64,000 nt of DNA from Cellvibrionales bacterium UBA7375 (GCA_949487135.1 CATAJQ010000031.1:1-64000), one strand, 5' to 3'; shown: positions 1 to 9,348, counted from the stretch's first letter. Translations and numbers: made by a program. Notes: generated from the sequence alone by a model not told the origin.

Positions 1-97
1 CTTGGTTGCCTTAAGGGTTCAAAAGATCATTTAAAAGCTATCTTGAAGAGTCCTTAAGGATTGATAGGGAGTGTTTAGGGGTCTTTAGTGTCTTTGA

Positions 98-118
98 CAG
101 TAGACAAAATAGTAGACA
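98..118 (+). repeat. Paired GTAGACA motif, left copy
   Basis: Two GTAGACA heptamers start 12 nt apart (100 and 112). The same two-heptamer unit, differing at one base of 21, lies in opposite orientation at 1450-1470, between tRNA-Ser and the integrase start. Repeated heptamers beside an integrase gene are the kind of sequence that can serve as recombinase binding sites. That role is inference. Confidence 0.55.
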
Positions 119-211
119 GTTTGAGGCCCTTGACAGTGAACTAAGGTACTGTAAGACTATGATTTATCGTTAGCCAGCAAGGTTAATGGCGCTGAAAGTA
201 GGACATGACTG

Positions 212-300
212 CCTCCTTCACCGCCATTTTAAAGATCCTAAAGAGCTCTAGCCCTTGCCAGCTCTCGATTCTTCAAGAATTGCAGAGGATCAGTAGACAA
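212..300 (+). repeat. 89-bp inverted repeat, left arm (copy of tRNA-Ser 3' end and flank)
   Basis: Every base of 212-300 matches the reverse complement of 1461-1549. The arm begins with the last 15 nt of tRNA-Ser, including the encoded CCA (212-226), and continues through the tRNA's downstream flank to CAGTAGACAA. It ends 10 nt from the integrase stop codon. Ordinary tRNA-targeted integration leaves direct repeats, so the inverted orientation is unusual. No gene was seen in bases 1-211. Confidence 0.9.
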
Positions 301-310
301 TCCTTAACTT

Positions 311-1459
311 CTACTGTTCAAGTTTCTTCATGTATTTCATAAGAATATCGAGCGAGTAGCCATCACCATATCCCTGCCCTACTGTTCTCATAGACCAACC
401 ACCCAATTGGTCAATTAAATCTGTTGGGGCCTCTACTGCCCTTAAACGATCCCTAAAACTATGACGTAAGCCATGGATAACGTCATCTTGACCGCCAACT
501 GTCTTTATCCACTTGTTCAATGCTGCTGATGCAGAGTTAGCATGACAACGATGCTTGCTTGCATATCTAGGGAAGCAATAAGCGCCCGTAGAATGCGATT
601 TAAGACGATTTACAGCCCATAATGACATTCCTATAAGTGGAATTTTTCTTTGGCTAGAGGCTGTTTTTAGACGCCTATGAGGATGCGGCTTTACGGTTAT
701 ATAGGGTATTCCATTATCGAGATAAATATCACTATTCATTAGGCCTGCAGCTTCAGATAAACGCATTCCACTATCCATGATTAGTGATACTAGCCATCGT
801 ATGTCATCATCTGTTTTTAAGCAGTGGCGTTGGATTTTTAAACGATTAGCCTCTGTAATAGCGTGTCGTTTTTTGGCGTCATCATTGTTGGGAAGATATA
901 CCTTTGTAAAAGGATTTTGACATGTTAGTCCATGCTCCAGTATTACAAAATTAATAACAGCTTTTATGCTTGAAAATGCTCTTCGTAAAGAGCTTTTACT
1001 TAATCCTTTATTTACTAACCACTCTCTTAAAATAGTTGCATCTTTAGAACTGTATTCATCAATAGGTCTAATACCCAAGCACTGAATAAGATAACCAACA
1101 TAACGTCTAGCAGTTGTAAAAAAGAGTTTTTGCCTACCCTTTCCGATAACAGAAAAGTAAATTTCTAACGCCTCTTCAATATTCGGTAAATCTGAACTCT
1201 TAGCTTCTTTGGCTTTAACTAATAAATGGGATGCAGGAACGTCCTGTCGATTTAATCGAAGACCTAACCAATAGTCATCAAGTTTAGCAGAAAGGACAGT
1301 GGCGGCTCTTTTTGCATAAACAGATGAAGAGGTACGAAGAGACTGAACGATACGAGGTTTTGAATAATGATCTTTTAAATCATGCGGAACTAATCTTGAA
1401 AAATAATAAATCCCATCTTTGAGATAGGTGTATTTTGGCGATCTATTTTTGTCTACCAT
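311..1459 (-). CDS. Tyrosine recombinase / phage-type integrase
   Basis: A 382-residue site-specific recombinase. The C-terminal catalytic domain shows Arg233 in SGMRLSEAAGL, the H-x-x-R pair His329/Arg332 in HGLRHSF, a Trp (355) where many members have His, and a Tyr nucleophile near 364 in GQGYG. The N-terminal part (about 1-180) resembles a SAM-like arm and core-binding region. It reads in the same direction as tRNA-Ser(GCU) and starts 2 nt beyond the right arm of the 89-bp inverted repeat, the usual place for an integrase that targets a tRNA 3' end. No cargo genes are visible, so any element would extend left of the window or be a remnant. The ATG at 1457-1459 is the start; the natural partner recombination site is unknown. 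Confidence 0.93.
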   Translation of the reverse strand: MVDKNRSPKYTYLKDGIYYFSRLVPHDLKDHYSKPRIVQSLRTSSSVYAKRAATVLSAKLDDYWLGLRLNRQDVPASHLLVKAKEAKSSDLPNIEEALEIYFSVIGKGRQKLFFTTARRYVGYLIQCLGIRPIDEYSSKDATILREWLVNKGLSKSSLRRAFSSIKAVINFVILEHGLTCQNPFTKVYLPNNDDAKKRHAITEANRLKIQRHCLKTDDDIRWLVSLIMDSGMRLSEAAGLMNSDIYLDNGIPYITVKPHPHRRLKTASSQRKIPLIGMSLWAVNRLKSHSTGAYCFPRYASKHRCHANSASAALNKWIKTVGGQDDVIHGLRHSFRDRLRAVEAPTDLIDQLGGWSMRTVGQGYGDGYSLDILMKYMKKLEQ

Positions 1460-1460
1460 T

Positions 1461-1549
1461 TTGTCTACTGATCCTCTGCAATTCTTGAAGAATCGAGAGC
1501 TGGCAAGGGCTAGAGCTCTTTAGGATCTTTAAAATGGCGGTGAAGGAGG
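1461..1549 (-). repeat. 89-bp inverted repeat, right arm overlapping the tRNA-Ser 3' end
   Basis: This is the partner of 212-300. It covers the last 15 nt of tRNA-Ser and the spacer up to the integrase. The two arms enclose the integrase coding region almost exactly, leaving 1 nt on this side and 10 nt on the other. Confidence 0.9.
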
Positions 1550-1625
1550 GATTCGAACCCTCGATACGCTCTTAACGTATACTCCCTTAGCAGGGGAGCG
1601 CCTTCAGCCACTCGGCCACTTCACC
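1535..1625 (-). tRNA. tRNA-Ser(GCU)
   Basis: Read on the minus strand, the 7-bp acceptor stem GGTGAAG/CTTCACC closes a cloverleaf with a long variable arm, as expected for class II tRNA-Ser. The anticodon loop CTGCTAA carries GCT. The TTCGAAT T-loop, discriminator G and encoded CCA are visible. The gene lies downstream of csrA, the same order as in Pseudomonas, and its 3' end is duplicated at 212-226 next to an integrase. Confidence 0.97.
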
Positions 1626-1833
1626 ATAAACTTTTCTGGTATTTTAACCCTTGGAGGAACGCATCCAGATTGCGTGTCGATAGGGGTTCTTAATTTTAGT
1701 AGCTAATGATCTATCGAAAATATTAACTTATTCACCTAGGCGCATAATTTTAATGATTTTGACAGAGGGCTACACTTGAAGACCGACCGACATTTGCGGC
1801 GGCATAATATCACATCGGGAGAAAATTCAAAGA

Positions 1834-2031
1834 CTATTCATCGTCAGAAGACGAAATATCCGAATTATTTTCTTTTTGAATACGTTGGTAGATTTCTTCT
1901 CTATGAACCGCCACTTCTTTAGGGGCATTAACACCTAGACGAACTTGGTTACCTCTAACACCTAAAACAGTGACATTTACATCATCGCCGATAACGAGAG
2001 TCTCCCCAACTCTTCTAGTAAGAATCAACAT
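1834..2031 (-). CDS. csrA: Carbon storage regulator CsrA
   Basis: A 65-residue RNA-binding post-transcriptional regulator that acts as a dimer on GGA motifs in mRNA leaders. It begins [17 protein letters not shown] and contains [16 protein letters not shown], both hallmark CsrA/RsmA sequences with the RNA-contacting Arg44 region. An AAGGAG ribosome site lies just before the ATG. The tail is acidic and Ser/Asp-rich, which is variable in the family. Position between lysC and tRNA-Ser matches the conserved gammaproteobacterial order. Confidence 0.98.
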   Translation of the reverse strand: MLILTRRVGETLVIGDDVNVTVLGVRGNQVRLGVNAPKEVAVHREEIYQRIQKENNSDISSSDDE

Positions 2032-2193
2032 ATTTTACTCCTTAAAATCCCTTAATTTACATTATCTTAGCACTTAAAACTGCTTGTATGATGCCACAAA
2101 TACTAGCCTTAGATGATGGTGTTAATTGTAGCACCTAAAATCTTTACGGCGCTAACAGTTTTTTGTATTAGTTTTTTGTCCAAGCCCTACTTT

Positions 2194-3417
2194 TTACGCT
2201 GGTGCATCAAGCCCAAAACCGGTATGTAATGCACGTACTGCCAGTTCTAAATAACGCTCTTCAACCACGACTGCTATCTTAATTTCAGACGTTGTAATTA
2301 GCTGAATATTAATATTCTCTGCCGCTAGTACTTCGAACATTTTTGCCGCTACACCTGCATGTGATCGCATACCAACACCGACAATCGAAACCTTGGCGAT
2401 AGCGTCATCAGTTTCTACTTCAATAGCACCCAAATCTTTGGCTATTTGGTTGAGTAGTTTATGCGCTGCTGACAAGTCATTGCGATGAACAGTAAATGTA
2501 ATGGTTGCAGAATTATCTTTGGCAACATTTTGCACGATAACGTCAATTTCGATATTGGCGTCACTAATGGCGCCCAGCACTTTATAAGCTACGCCGGGCT
2601 GATCGGGTATGCCGCGGATAGTGAGTTTCGCTTCATCGCGATTGAATGCTATGCCTGATACAACTGCTTTTTCCATTAGATCATCTTCCTCTAAAGAAAT
2701 TAATGTGCCGGGACCATCTTGGAAGCTAGATTTTACTCGAAGAGGTACCTTATATTTTCCTGCAAATTCTACTGAACGGATCTGTAATACCTTTGAGCCC
2801 TGACTCGCCATTTCTAGCATTTCTTCAAAGGTAATTTTTTCTAATCGCTGAGCGACACTGACCACTCTGGGGTCGGTTGTGTAAACGCCATCAACATCGG
2901 TATAAATCTGACATTCATCCGCTTTAAGAGCTGCCGCTAGCGCTACTGCTGTGGTGTCAGAACCACCTCGACCCAGTGTGGTTATATTGCCGTTTTCATC
3001 TGAGCCTTGAAAACCTGCAACCACAACCACACGACCCGCATCGAGGTCATCCTGCATTTTGTGATCATCGATTTCTTTAATTCTGGCTTTACCATGGGAA
3101 TCATCGGTCAGAATTCGGACCTGACTTCCGGTATATGATTTAGCTTCAATACCAATTTTATGCAGTGCCATACACAATAGTGCAATGGTTACCTGCTCAC
3201 CGGTACTGACCAAAACATCCATTTCTCTTGCCGCAGGCTGTGCATCAATCTCTTTGGCGAGACCAATCAGTCTGTTAGTTTCTCCGCTCATTGCTGAAAC
3301 AGCGACTACAACCTGATCACCCTGCTTGTGAGATTCTGCTACCCGTGAGGCGACCGCTTGGATTCGCTCTATCGAACCCACCGAGGTGCCGCCATATTTT
3401 TGAACAATTAAACTCAT
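2194..3417 (-). CDS. lysC: Aspartate kinase
   Basis: A 407-residue cytosolic aspartokinase catalysing the first step of the aspartate pathway (lysine, threonine, methionine), ATP-dependent phosphorylation of L-aspartate. The kinase motif VQKYGGTSVGS is at the N-terminus, GRGGSDTTAVALAAAL near 150, and two ACT regulatory domains fill about 255-405 (GIPDQPGVAYKVLG; IVGVGMRSHAGVAAKMF). Length fits the monofunctional alpha-type enzyme. It follows alaS with a 72-nt gap holding a 9-bp hairpin (3442-3464) that has no T-tract on the minus side. Hom and ThrC for the same pathway are at 52.7-55.4 kb. Confidence 0.97.
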   Translation of the reverse strand: MSLIVQKYGGTSVGSIERIQAVASRVAESHKQGDQVVVAVSAMSGETNRLIGLAKEIDAQPAAREMDVLVSTGEQVTIALLCMALHKIGIEAKSYTGSQVRILTDDSHGKARIKEIDDHKMQDDLDAGRVVVVAGFQGSDENGNITTLGRGGSDTTAVALAAALKADECQIYTDVDGVYTTDPRVVSVAQRLEKITFEEMLEMASQGSKVLQIRSVEFAGKYKVPLRVKSSFQDGPGTLISLEEDDLMEKAVVSGIAFNRDEAKLTIRGIPDQPGVAYKVLGAISDANIEIDVIVQNVAKDNSATITFTVHRNDLSAAHKLLNQIAKDLGAIEVETDDAIAKVSIVGVGMRSHAGVAAKMFEVLAAENINIQLITTSEIKIAVVVEERYLELAVRALHTGFGLDAPA

Positions 3418-3489
3418 AGCTGTCGCTTCGTATTTGAAGGGCGCAAATTAAACAGTAATTTGCGATTAAAGTTAAGAATTTTTTTATAC

Positions 3490-6087
3490 CTAGGCTAAGT
3501 TATCTTCAACCCAAGTTGCTACTGACTCAAGCGCCTGAGACAAATTGGTTAGATCGGATGCCGCACCCATTGCCATGTCGGGTCTACCCCCTCCTTTACC
3601 ATCTAGCTGGGACGAAACATGTTTCATTAGATCGCCTGCTTTAATATCTGAGGTTAGATTTTTAGTCACGCCGGCAACCAGTGATGCCTTATCACCCTCT
3701 TTAGCAACCAAAAAGAATACGCCCTTTTCAATTTTTGAGCGTACCTGATCAGCCACTGATTTCAGACTTTTAGCATCGGCACCCTCAACAATGGTAGAAA
3801 GTACGGTTACGCCATTGATCTGCTGTGCAGGCGACATAATGTCCGAGCCAGATGAATTGGCCAGCTTTTGGTTAAGCTGATCAATTTCTTTTTGCATACG
3901 GCGGTTATCTTCCATAACCTGACGAATTTTTTCGGTTACCTTGGCTTTGGCTACTTTGGCGATTTCAGCAACTTCTTCCACTGTATCCTGAGTTTGTTCG
4001 CAATAAGCCAGCGCAGATTGACCTGTGACTGCCTCTATTCGACGTACCCCTGAGGCAACACTGCTTTCAGAGGTGATTTTAATTAAACCTATATCACCGG
4101 TTCGCTCAACATGTGTTCCACCACATAGCTCTACCGAGAAATCGCCACCCATGGATAATACTCTGACTTCATCGCTGTATTTTTCACCAAACAAGGCCAT
4201 TGCGCCCTGCTCTTTGGCTTCATCCATCGACATCAGTTGGGTTGATACTTCTGTATTGCGCAAAATTTCACGGTTGACCATCTGCTCAACCAGTCTTAAC
4301 TGTTGCGAGCTCACAGCTTGATGGTGGGAGAAATCAAAGCGTAACTTTTCACTATCTACTAAAGAACCTTTTTGCGTAACATGCTCACCGAGAACCTGTC
4401 GCAGGGCTTCATGGGCTAAATGGGTGGCAGAATGGTTTAAAGCAATGGATTGACGTAGGTTTTTATCTACCTGAGCGATAACTTTATTACCAACATTGAT
4501 CGAGCCTGAAAGCACTGTGCCTATATGCAAGTTATGCTCTGAAGACTTTTTACAGTCGAGAACCTCAACCTTAGCATCACCACAGATCAAATAGCCTGTA
4601 TCACCAACCTGACCACCAGATTCCGCGTAAAAGGATGTTTTATCCAACACTACAGCAACCGTCGTCCCCTCTGAGGCAGACTCAATTTGCTGGCCCTCTG
4701 AATAAAGACCAACAATGGTGCCAGTTTCTTCTAGGGTTGAGTAACCACTAAAGTCTGTACTGCCCTCAAGGCGAATACTGTCGGTGTAATCTATATCGAA
4801 CTGACTGGCTGAGCGCGCTCTTGCACGCTGTTGATCCATGCAGCTTTCATAACCTTCTAAATCAAGGGTATATCCTCGTTCACGAGCGACATCATTGGTT
4901 AAATCTGTAGGGAACCCAAAGGTATCATAAAGCAAGAAAATAAGCTCACCGGGAAGAATATCCCCCTGTAAATCTTTTAGCTCTGAATCGAGAACACCCA
5001 TACCCTTATCAAGGGTTCTGGCAAACTGCTCTTCCTCAGCTTTAATGGCTTGAGCTATTAGCTCGCCTTTTTCAATAAGCTCTGGATAGGCTTCACCCAT
5101 TACTTCTCCTAGTGGCGCAACTAGGTTGTGGAAAAACACTCCTTTTGCACCCAGCTTATGGCCATGACGTAAAGCTCGACGAATGATACGGCGCAAAACA
5201 TAGCCGCGACCTTCATTGGATGGCTGAACACCATCAGCAACCAAGAAGGCACAGGACCTTATATGATCCGCTAACACTTTGAGCGATGCATTTTCAGGAT
5301 CCTTACATTGGGTAATCTTAATGGCGGCAGAAATTAGATGTTTGAATAGATCAATATCGTAATTATTGTGGACGCCTTGCATAACTGCAGCTACACGCTC
5401 TAATCCCATACCAGTATCAATAGAAGGCTTGGGCAAGGCTGTCATTTCACCTGAGCTATCGCGCTCATACTGCATAAACACCAGATTCCAAATTTCTATA
5501 TAACGATCAAGATCGTCATTTTCGCTACCCGGAGGACCACCAGCTATATGCTCACCATGATCCCAAAATATTTCGGTACTGGGACCACAGGGTCCGGTAT
5601 CACCCATCTGCCAAAAGTTATCTTCATCTAGTCTTGATAAACGTGCTGGATCGACACCAATTTCATTAACCCATATATCAGCCGCTTCATCATCACTAAT
5701 ATGAACAGTGACCCACAAGCGCTCTTTGGGTAGCTTTAATTCTTCGGTCAGGAATTCCCAGGCAAATTTAATTGCATCTTGTTTAAAGTAGTCGCCAAAA
5801 CTGAAATTACCCAACATTTCAAAAAAGGTGTGGTGCCTAGCCGTATAGCCAACATTTTCTAAATCATTGTGCTTACCACCAGCTCTCACACAGCGCTGTG
5901 ATGAAACAGCACGACAGTAATCACGCTTTTCTCCACCTAAGAACACATCCTTAAATTGCACCATGCCAGCATTGGTAAAAAGCAGGGTCGGGTCATTGCC
6001 CGGAACCAAGCTACTACTAGCCACCTTACTGTGCCCTTTGGAGGCAAAGTAGTTAAGGAATGCGTCTCTAATTTCAGCACTTTTCAT
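3490..6087 (-). CDS. alaS: Alanine--tRNA ligase
   Basis: An 865-residue class II aminoacyl-tRNA synthetase charging tRNA-Ala. The catalytic core starts at the N-terminus (SAEIRDAFLNYFASKGH; AGMVQFKDVFLGG). The editing domain has the zinc motifs HSATH (552-556) and CGGTH (655-659), and the C-terminal oligomerisation region ends with the family's glycine-rich DGKGGGRPDMAMGAA. Length is normal. The gene sits upstream of lysC and csrA in the conserved order. Confidence 0.99.
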   Translation of the reverse strand: MKSAEIRDAFLNYFASKGHSKVASSSLVPGNDPTLLFTNAGMVQFKDVFLGGEKRDYCRAVSSQRCVRAGGKHNDLENVGYTARHHTFFEMLGNFSFGDYFKQDAIKFAWEFLTEELKLPKERLWVTVHISDDEAADIWVNEIGVDPARLSRLDEDNFWQMGDTGPCGPSTEIFWDHGEHIAGGPPGSENDDLDRYIEIWNLVFMQYERDSSGEMTALPKPSIDTGMGLERVAAVMQGVHNNYDIDLFKHLISAAIKITQCKDPENASLKVLADHIRSCAFLVADGVQPSNEGRGYVLRRIIRRALRHGHKLGAKGVFFHNLVAPLGEVMGEAYPELIEKGELIAQAIKAEEEQFARTLDKGMGVLDSELKDLQGDILPGELIFLLYDTFGFPTDLTNDVARERGYTLDLEGYESCMDQQRARARSASQFDIDYTDSIRLEGSTDFSGYSTLEETGTIVGLYSEGQQIESASEGTTVAVVLDKTSFYAESGGQVGDTGYLICGDAKVEVLDCKKSSEHNLHIGTVLSGSINVGNKVIAQVDKNLRQSIALNHSATHLAHEALRQVLGEHVTQKGSLVDSEKLRFDFSHHQAVSSQQLRLVEQMVNREILRNTEVSTQLMSMDEAKEQGAMALFGEKYSDEVRVLSMGGDFSVELCGGTHVERTGDIGLIKITSESSVASGVRRIEAVTGQSALAYCEQTQDTVEEVAEIAKVAKAKVTEKIRQVMEDNRRMQKEIDQLNQKLANSSGSDIMSPAQQINGVTVLSTIVEGADAKSLKSVADQVRSKIEKGVFFLVAKEGDKASLVAGVTKNLTSDIKAGDLMKHVSSQLDGKGGGRPDMAMGAASDLTNLSQALESVATWVEDNLA

Positions 6088-6124
6088 AGTTATTTCCGAT
6101 ATCTCGACATGATATTTATTAAGT

Positions 6125-6481
6125 TTACAGGTTGTCTTCTGAGAATGTGTCTTGGAAGCCCTTATTGGCTAGCACATGAAGGTGTAAATGAAAGACAGTT
6201 TGTCCCGCACCTTTGCCATTATTTACTACTAAACGAAAGGCATCACTCACACCGGCCATGCGCGCAACTTCGCCTGCAACCCACATAAGATGACCCATAA
6301 GGGCACGGTCACTGTGCTTTGCATCAGCCAATTTAGCGATAGGTAGCCGCGGTATTACCAGCATATGAACTGGCGCTTGAGGCGATATATCGTTGATGAC
6401 AATACATTGATCATCTTCATACAAAATATCAGCCGGTAATTCCCTATTGATAATTCGGGTAAAGAGACTTTCTTCACTCAT
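6125..6481 (-). CDS. hinT: HIT-family nucleotide hydrolase (HinT-like)
   Basis: A small cytosolic histidine-triad protein. This family hydrolyses nucleoside phosphoramidates and aminoacyl adenylates. The triad HLHLHVL, preceded by GAGQTVFH, is near the C-terminus, and DISPQAPVHMLVIPR is the typical central strand. The preferred start is the Met of MSEESLFTRI (118 residues). An in-frame Met four codons upstream (6493) gives MGPQ in front and cannot be excluded. It lies 37 nt downstream of alaS in the opposite reading sense of transcription, that is upstream of alaS on the minus strand. Confidence 0.93.
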   Translation of the reverse strand: MSEESLFTRIINRELPADILYEDDQCIVINDISPQAPVHMLVIPRLPIAKLADAKHSDRALMGHLMWVAGEVARMAGVSDAFRLVVNNGKGAGQTVFHLHLHVLANKGFQDTFSEDNL

Positions 6482-6525
6482 TTGGGGTCCCATTAATAAT
6501 AACTTGTAGCGTTTTGTGGTTAATT

Positions 6526-6717
6526 CTATTTAGTTGAGCTTAGCTTTTCATCAGCAGTTAAAGCTCGTGCTTCCCCTTCAAGCATGACAGGAATGCCATC
6601 ACGAATCGGGTAGGCCAGACCACTTGCACGACACACCAGCTCATTGGTTTCCGAGTTATATTCGAGCGGCGCCTTGCTTACAGGGCATACTAAGATACTA
6701 AGTAATTTTTTATCCAC
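6526..6717 (-). CDS. ycaR: Trm112/YcaR family small protein
   Basis: A 63-residue protein of the UPF0434/Trm112 family. The first half, [16 protein letters not shown], keeps only one of the Cys pairs that bind zinc in some members, and the second half has the family signature [19 protein letters not shown]. In many gammaproteobacteria the gene lies between lpxK and kdsB; here it lies 32 nt upstream of the HIT gene. The bacterial role is poorly defined. Confidence 0.9.
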   Translation of the reverse strand: MDKKLLSILVCPVSKAPLEYNSETNELVCRASGLAYPIRDGIPVMLEGEARALTADEKLSSTK

Positions 6718-6794
6718 GCTAATAATCCATAAAAAAACGCCGCTAGTGTACGCAAATTAACAGCAAACTGCTATTGCAAGATTATATTAAGACA

Positions 6795-7646
6795 TTACTT
6801 TGAGGCAGGCAGTGTATCCAATACCAACTGAGGATCAATTCTTTGACCTAGCCAGTTCATACGCCAATCGAGGTGAGGACCGGTAGCACGTCCCGATGCA
6901 CCTATTTTGGCAATAACACTTCCTGATGCCACTCGCTGCCCCTCTTCAACTAGTATTTCGCTGAGATGAAGAAAGGTAGAGCTTAAACCATGACCATGAT
7001 CAAGAATTAGGGTGCCCCCAGAATAAAACATATCATCGTGAACCATAGTAATTAAGCCTGCCGCAGGTGCAATAACCGGGGTGCCTGTTGGCGCGGCATA
7101 GTCAATACCATAATGGGGACTTTTAGGTACTCCGTTGTAAAATCGCTGACTACCATATACGCCAGTGATTGGACCATTAGCGGGTTGCTTAAAGCCCGAA
7201 GTAAAATCATCTTGATCGCTAATTAAACTTCGGGCCTTTTTCACGATCGATATATCTTGTTTGATACGTTGAATATCTGTTTCAGAGGGCGTGACTGTTT
7301 TCTGTGGCACACCTTCTATTTTTTGAATCGCATAATCTCGCGGTGCAATATTAAGAACAATGTTTTTATCGCCAGATTGTTGATGGATTGTGATCTCTGC
7401 AGTTGCAGGTTGATTGCGACCAAAGCCAAGTAAAAATTGTCTGTTATCGTTTAATTTTAACAACTTCCCTTTGTAGCTGACGGTTTCACCCTTAGCCAAC
7501 TGACCTAAAACCAAACCACCCTGTTGAAATGAACCAATAAATTTAGGGCTTTCAGATGCCGCTACATTATTACTAACGATGAAAACAAATAGAGTAATCA
7601 GTAAGGGTAACGTTTTTTGATAAGGCAGCATATATCGCAAATCCAC
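6795..7646 (-). CDS. M23-family peptidoglycan endopeptidase (LytM-type)
   Basis: A 283-residue secreted or periplasmic protein with an N-terminal signal or anchor (LPLLITLFVFIVSNNVAA, about 12-30), a beta-rich N-terminal domain, and a C-terminal M23 domain (about 160-280). The first metal motif is H-Y-G-I-D in SPHYGIDYAAPTGTPV. The usual second motif H-x-H is replaced by H-L-D in GRATGPHLDWRMNW, so the last His is Asp. From memory some related gammaproteobacterial proteins share this variant. Asp can ligate zinc, so activity is possible but not certain. Family members cut peptide cross-links in murein. Confidence 0.9.
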   Translation of the reverse strand: MDLRYMLPYQKTLPLLITLFVFIVSNNVAASESPKFIGSFQQGGLVLGQLAKGETVSYKGKLLKLNDNRQFLLGFGRNQPATAEITIHQQSGDKNIVLNIAPRDYAIQKIEGVPQKTVTPSETDIQRIKQDISIVKKARSLISDQDDFTSGFKQPANGPITGVYGSQRFYNGVPKSPHYGIDYAAPTGTPVIAPAAGLITMVHDDMFYSGGTLILDHGHGLSSTFLHLSEILVEEGQRVASGSVIAKIGASGRATGPHLDWRMNWLGQRIDPQLVLDTLPASK

Positions 7647-7730
7647 TGATAATTAAAATCAATCAAAAGGTTATCGCAATGCGCTAAAAAAGGGAAAAGA
7701 TATTGCAGTATAAACTTTGAAGATTAAGTA

Positions 7731-8201
7731 CTAATTATTGAGAGCATAGTTAATTTGATCAAAACTAAAACCTCGGTATTGAAGAAACCTCATTCGTTTA
7801 GCTTTTTCTTTGGCATCAACCTGATGATCACTACCAAACTTTAGTTGTGCGGTATTCTTGGCTAATTCGAACCAGTCAACCTCGGCTTCATCAAGTAACT
7901 GCTCAATCAGTGAAGTTTCAGCGCCGCGGCTTTTAAGCTCTAAACGTATTCTAGTACTTCCCTGACCTCTGGAGATGCGAGATCGAATAAAGGCCTCGAT
8001 AAATCGACAATCTGATTGCAGGTTTTCAGCGGCTAGTTGATCCAATACATCTGGAATTAACGGAGAGTTATCAAACTTTTTTTCGAGTTTTTCCTGCAGT
8101 TGGCTACGAAGATATTCGCGACCAGCCAAGATACCCATGGCGGATAAGCGGATTTTACTAGGCTTTATGTCAGCTTCAGTATCTGGCTGTTTTTCTTCCA
8201 T
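7731..8201 (-). CDS. recX: RecA regulator RecX
   Basis: A helical regulator that binds RecA filaments. The sequence has the RecX three-helix repeats (LAAENLQSDCRFIEAFIRSR; RGQGSTRIRLELKSRG; KRMRFLQYRGFSFDQINYAL). The preferred start is ATG at 8201 (MEEKQPDTEAD, 156 residues) with AAAGG upstream. A longer frame to 8249 would begin inside the recA-recX hairpin and is unlikely. It lies directly downstream of recA, as in most gammaproteobacteria. Confidence 0.94.
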   Translation of the reverse strand: MEEKQPDTEADIKPSKIRLSAMGILAGREYLRSQLQEKLEKKFDNSPLIPDVLDQLAAENLQSDCRFIEAFIRSRISRGQGSTRIRLELKSRGAETSLIEQLLDEAEVDWFELAKNTAQLKFGSDHQVDAKEKAKRMRFLQYRGFSFDQINYALNN

Positions 8202-8226
8202 TAAAAAACACCTTTCTAATATAGGA

Positions 8227-8252
8227 AAGATGGGTAGATACCTACCCATCTT
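8227..8252 (-). terminator. Hairpin between recA and recX
   Basis: A perfect 11-bp stem, AAGATGGGTAG pairing with CTACCCATCTT around a 4-nt loop, starts 12 nt after the recA stop. There is only a weak T-rich run after it (TTTCCTATATT), so it probably acts as a partial terminator that lowers recX expression relative to recA, as described for E. coli recA-recX. Confidence 0.7.
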
Positions 8253-8264
8253 ACAGACTTATCA

Positions 8265-9287
8265 TTATGCTTCTTGGGGCTGATCCTTAGAGGGTGAAAG
8301 ATGGCTCAACTCTTTTTCTCGAATCGCGGTCTCTATTTCGGCCGCTATTTCTGGGTTTTCGGTCAGATAAATACCCACGTTGGCTTTACCCTGACCAATT
8401 TTACTGCCCTTGTAGGCATACCAAGCACCAGACTTATCGACCAAACCATGTTTAACGCCTAGATCAACTAATTCACCGTTGCGGTTAATACCTTTGCCAT
8501 ACAGAATTTGAAACTCAGTCTGTTTGAATGGGGGTGATACCTTGTTTTTAACAACCTTAACCCGTGTTTCATTCCCGACAACCTCATCGCCTTCTTTAAC
8601 CGCACCAATGCGTCGAATATCCAATCGAACCGATGAATAGAATTTAAGTGCATTACCACCTGTGGTTGTCTCAGGGTTACCAAACATAACACCAATCTTC
8701 ATTCTAATTTGGTTAATAAAGATTACTAGGCAATTAGCGGTTTTTATATTACTCGTTAGTTTTCGCAGAGCTTGAGACATTAAACGAGCCTGTAAGCCAA
8801 CGTGGTGATCACCCATTTCACCTTCAATTTCTGCACGCGGTGTTAGAGCAGCTACAGAATCAACAACTAATACATCACAGGCTCCAGACCTAACCAACAT
8901 ATCGGTGACTTCAAGTGCTTGCTCACCGGTATCGGGTTGCGAAACAATAAGATCATCCACCTGTACGCCAAGCTTTTCGGCATACAATGGATCCAATGCA
9001 TGCTCAGCATCGACAAAGGCACAGGTCCCACCGGCTTTTTGTGCTTCTGCAATCACCTGCAATGTCAGAGTTGTTTTACCTGAAGACTCTGGACCATAGA
9101 TTTCAACAATTCGACCCTTGGGCAAGCCACCAATTCCAAGTGCTATATCTAAACCGAGAGAACCCGTTGATATGGATGGCACAGCTTCTCGCTTATCTTC
9201 ACCCATGCGCATAACGGTACCCTTACCAAACTGACGTTCAATTTGCCCCAGTGCCGCTTCAAGTGCTTTTTCTTTATTCGCATCCAT
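8265..9287 (-). CDS. recA: Recombinase RecA
   Basis: A 340-residue DNA-dependent ATPase that forms filaments on single-stranded DNA, drives strand exchange and triggers LexA cleavage. Walker [10 protein letters not shown] is at 65-73; [31 protein letters not shown] covers the DNA-binding L1/L2 region. Length is normal. A good LexA box lies about 60 nt upstream, so it is under SOS control, and pncC is upstream in the same orientation. Confidence 0.99.
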   Translation of the reverse strand: MDANKEKALEAALGQIERQFGKGTVMRMGEDKREAVPSISTGSLGLDIALGIGGLPKGRIVEIYGPESSGKTTLTLQVIAEAQKAGGTCAFVDAEHALDPLYAEKLGVQVDDLIVSQPDTGEQALEVTDMLVRSGACDVLVVDSVAALTPRAEIEGEMGDHHVGLQARLMSQALRKLTSNIKTANCLVIFINQIRMKIGVMFGNPETTTGGNALKFYSSVRLDIRRIGAVKEGDEVVGNETRVKVVKNKVSPPFKQTEFQILYGKGINRNGELVDLGVKHGLVDKSGAWYAYKGSKIGQGKANVGIYLTENPEIAAEIETAIREKELSHLSPSKDQPQEA

Positions 9288-9348
9288 TATCTGTTCCTCA
9301 TAAATTTTTTCGACTGATTTAGGTTCGATTTTTCAAACCAGTATATTA

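Noticed and set aside
3442..3464. Terminator between alaS and lysC
   Set aside because: The 9-bp stem CGCAAATTA/TAATTTGCG has no T-tract on the minus strand, so I mention it with lysC but do not call a terminator.
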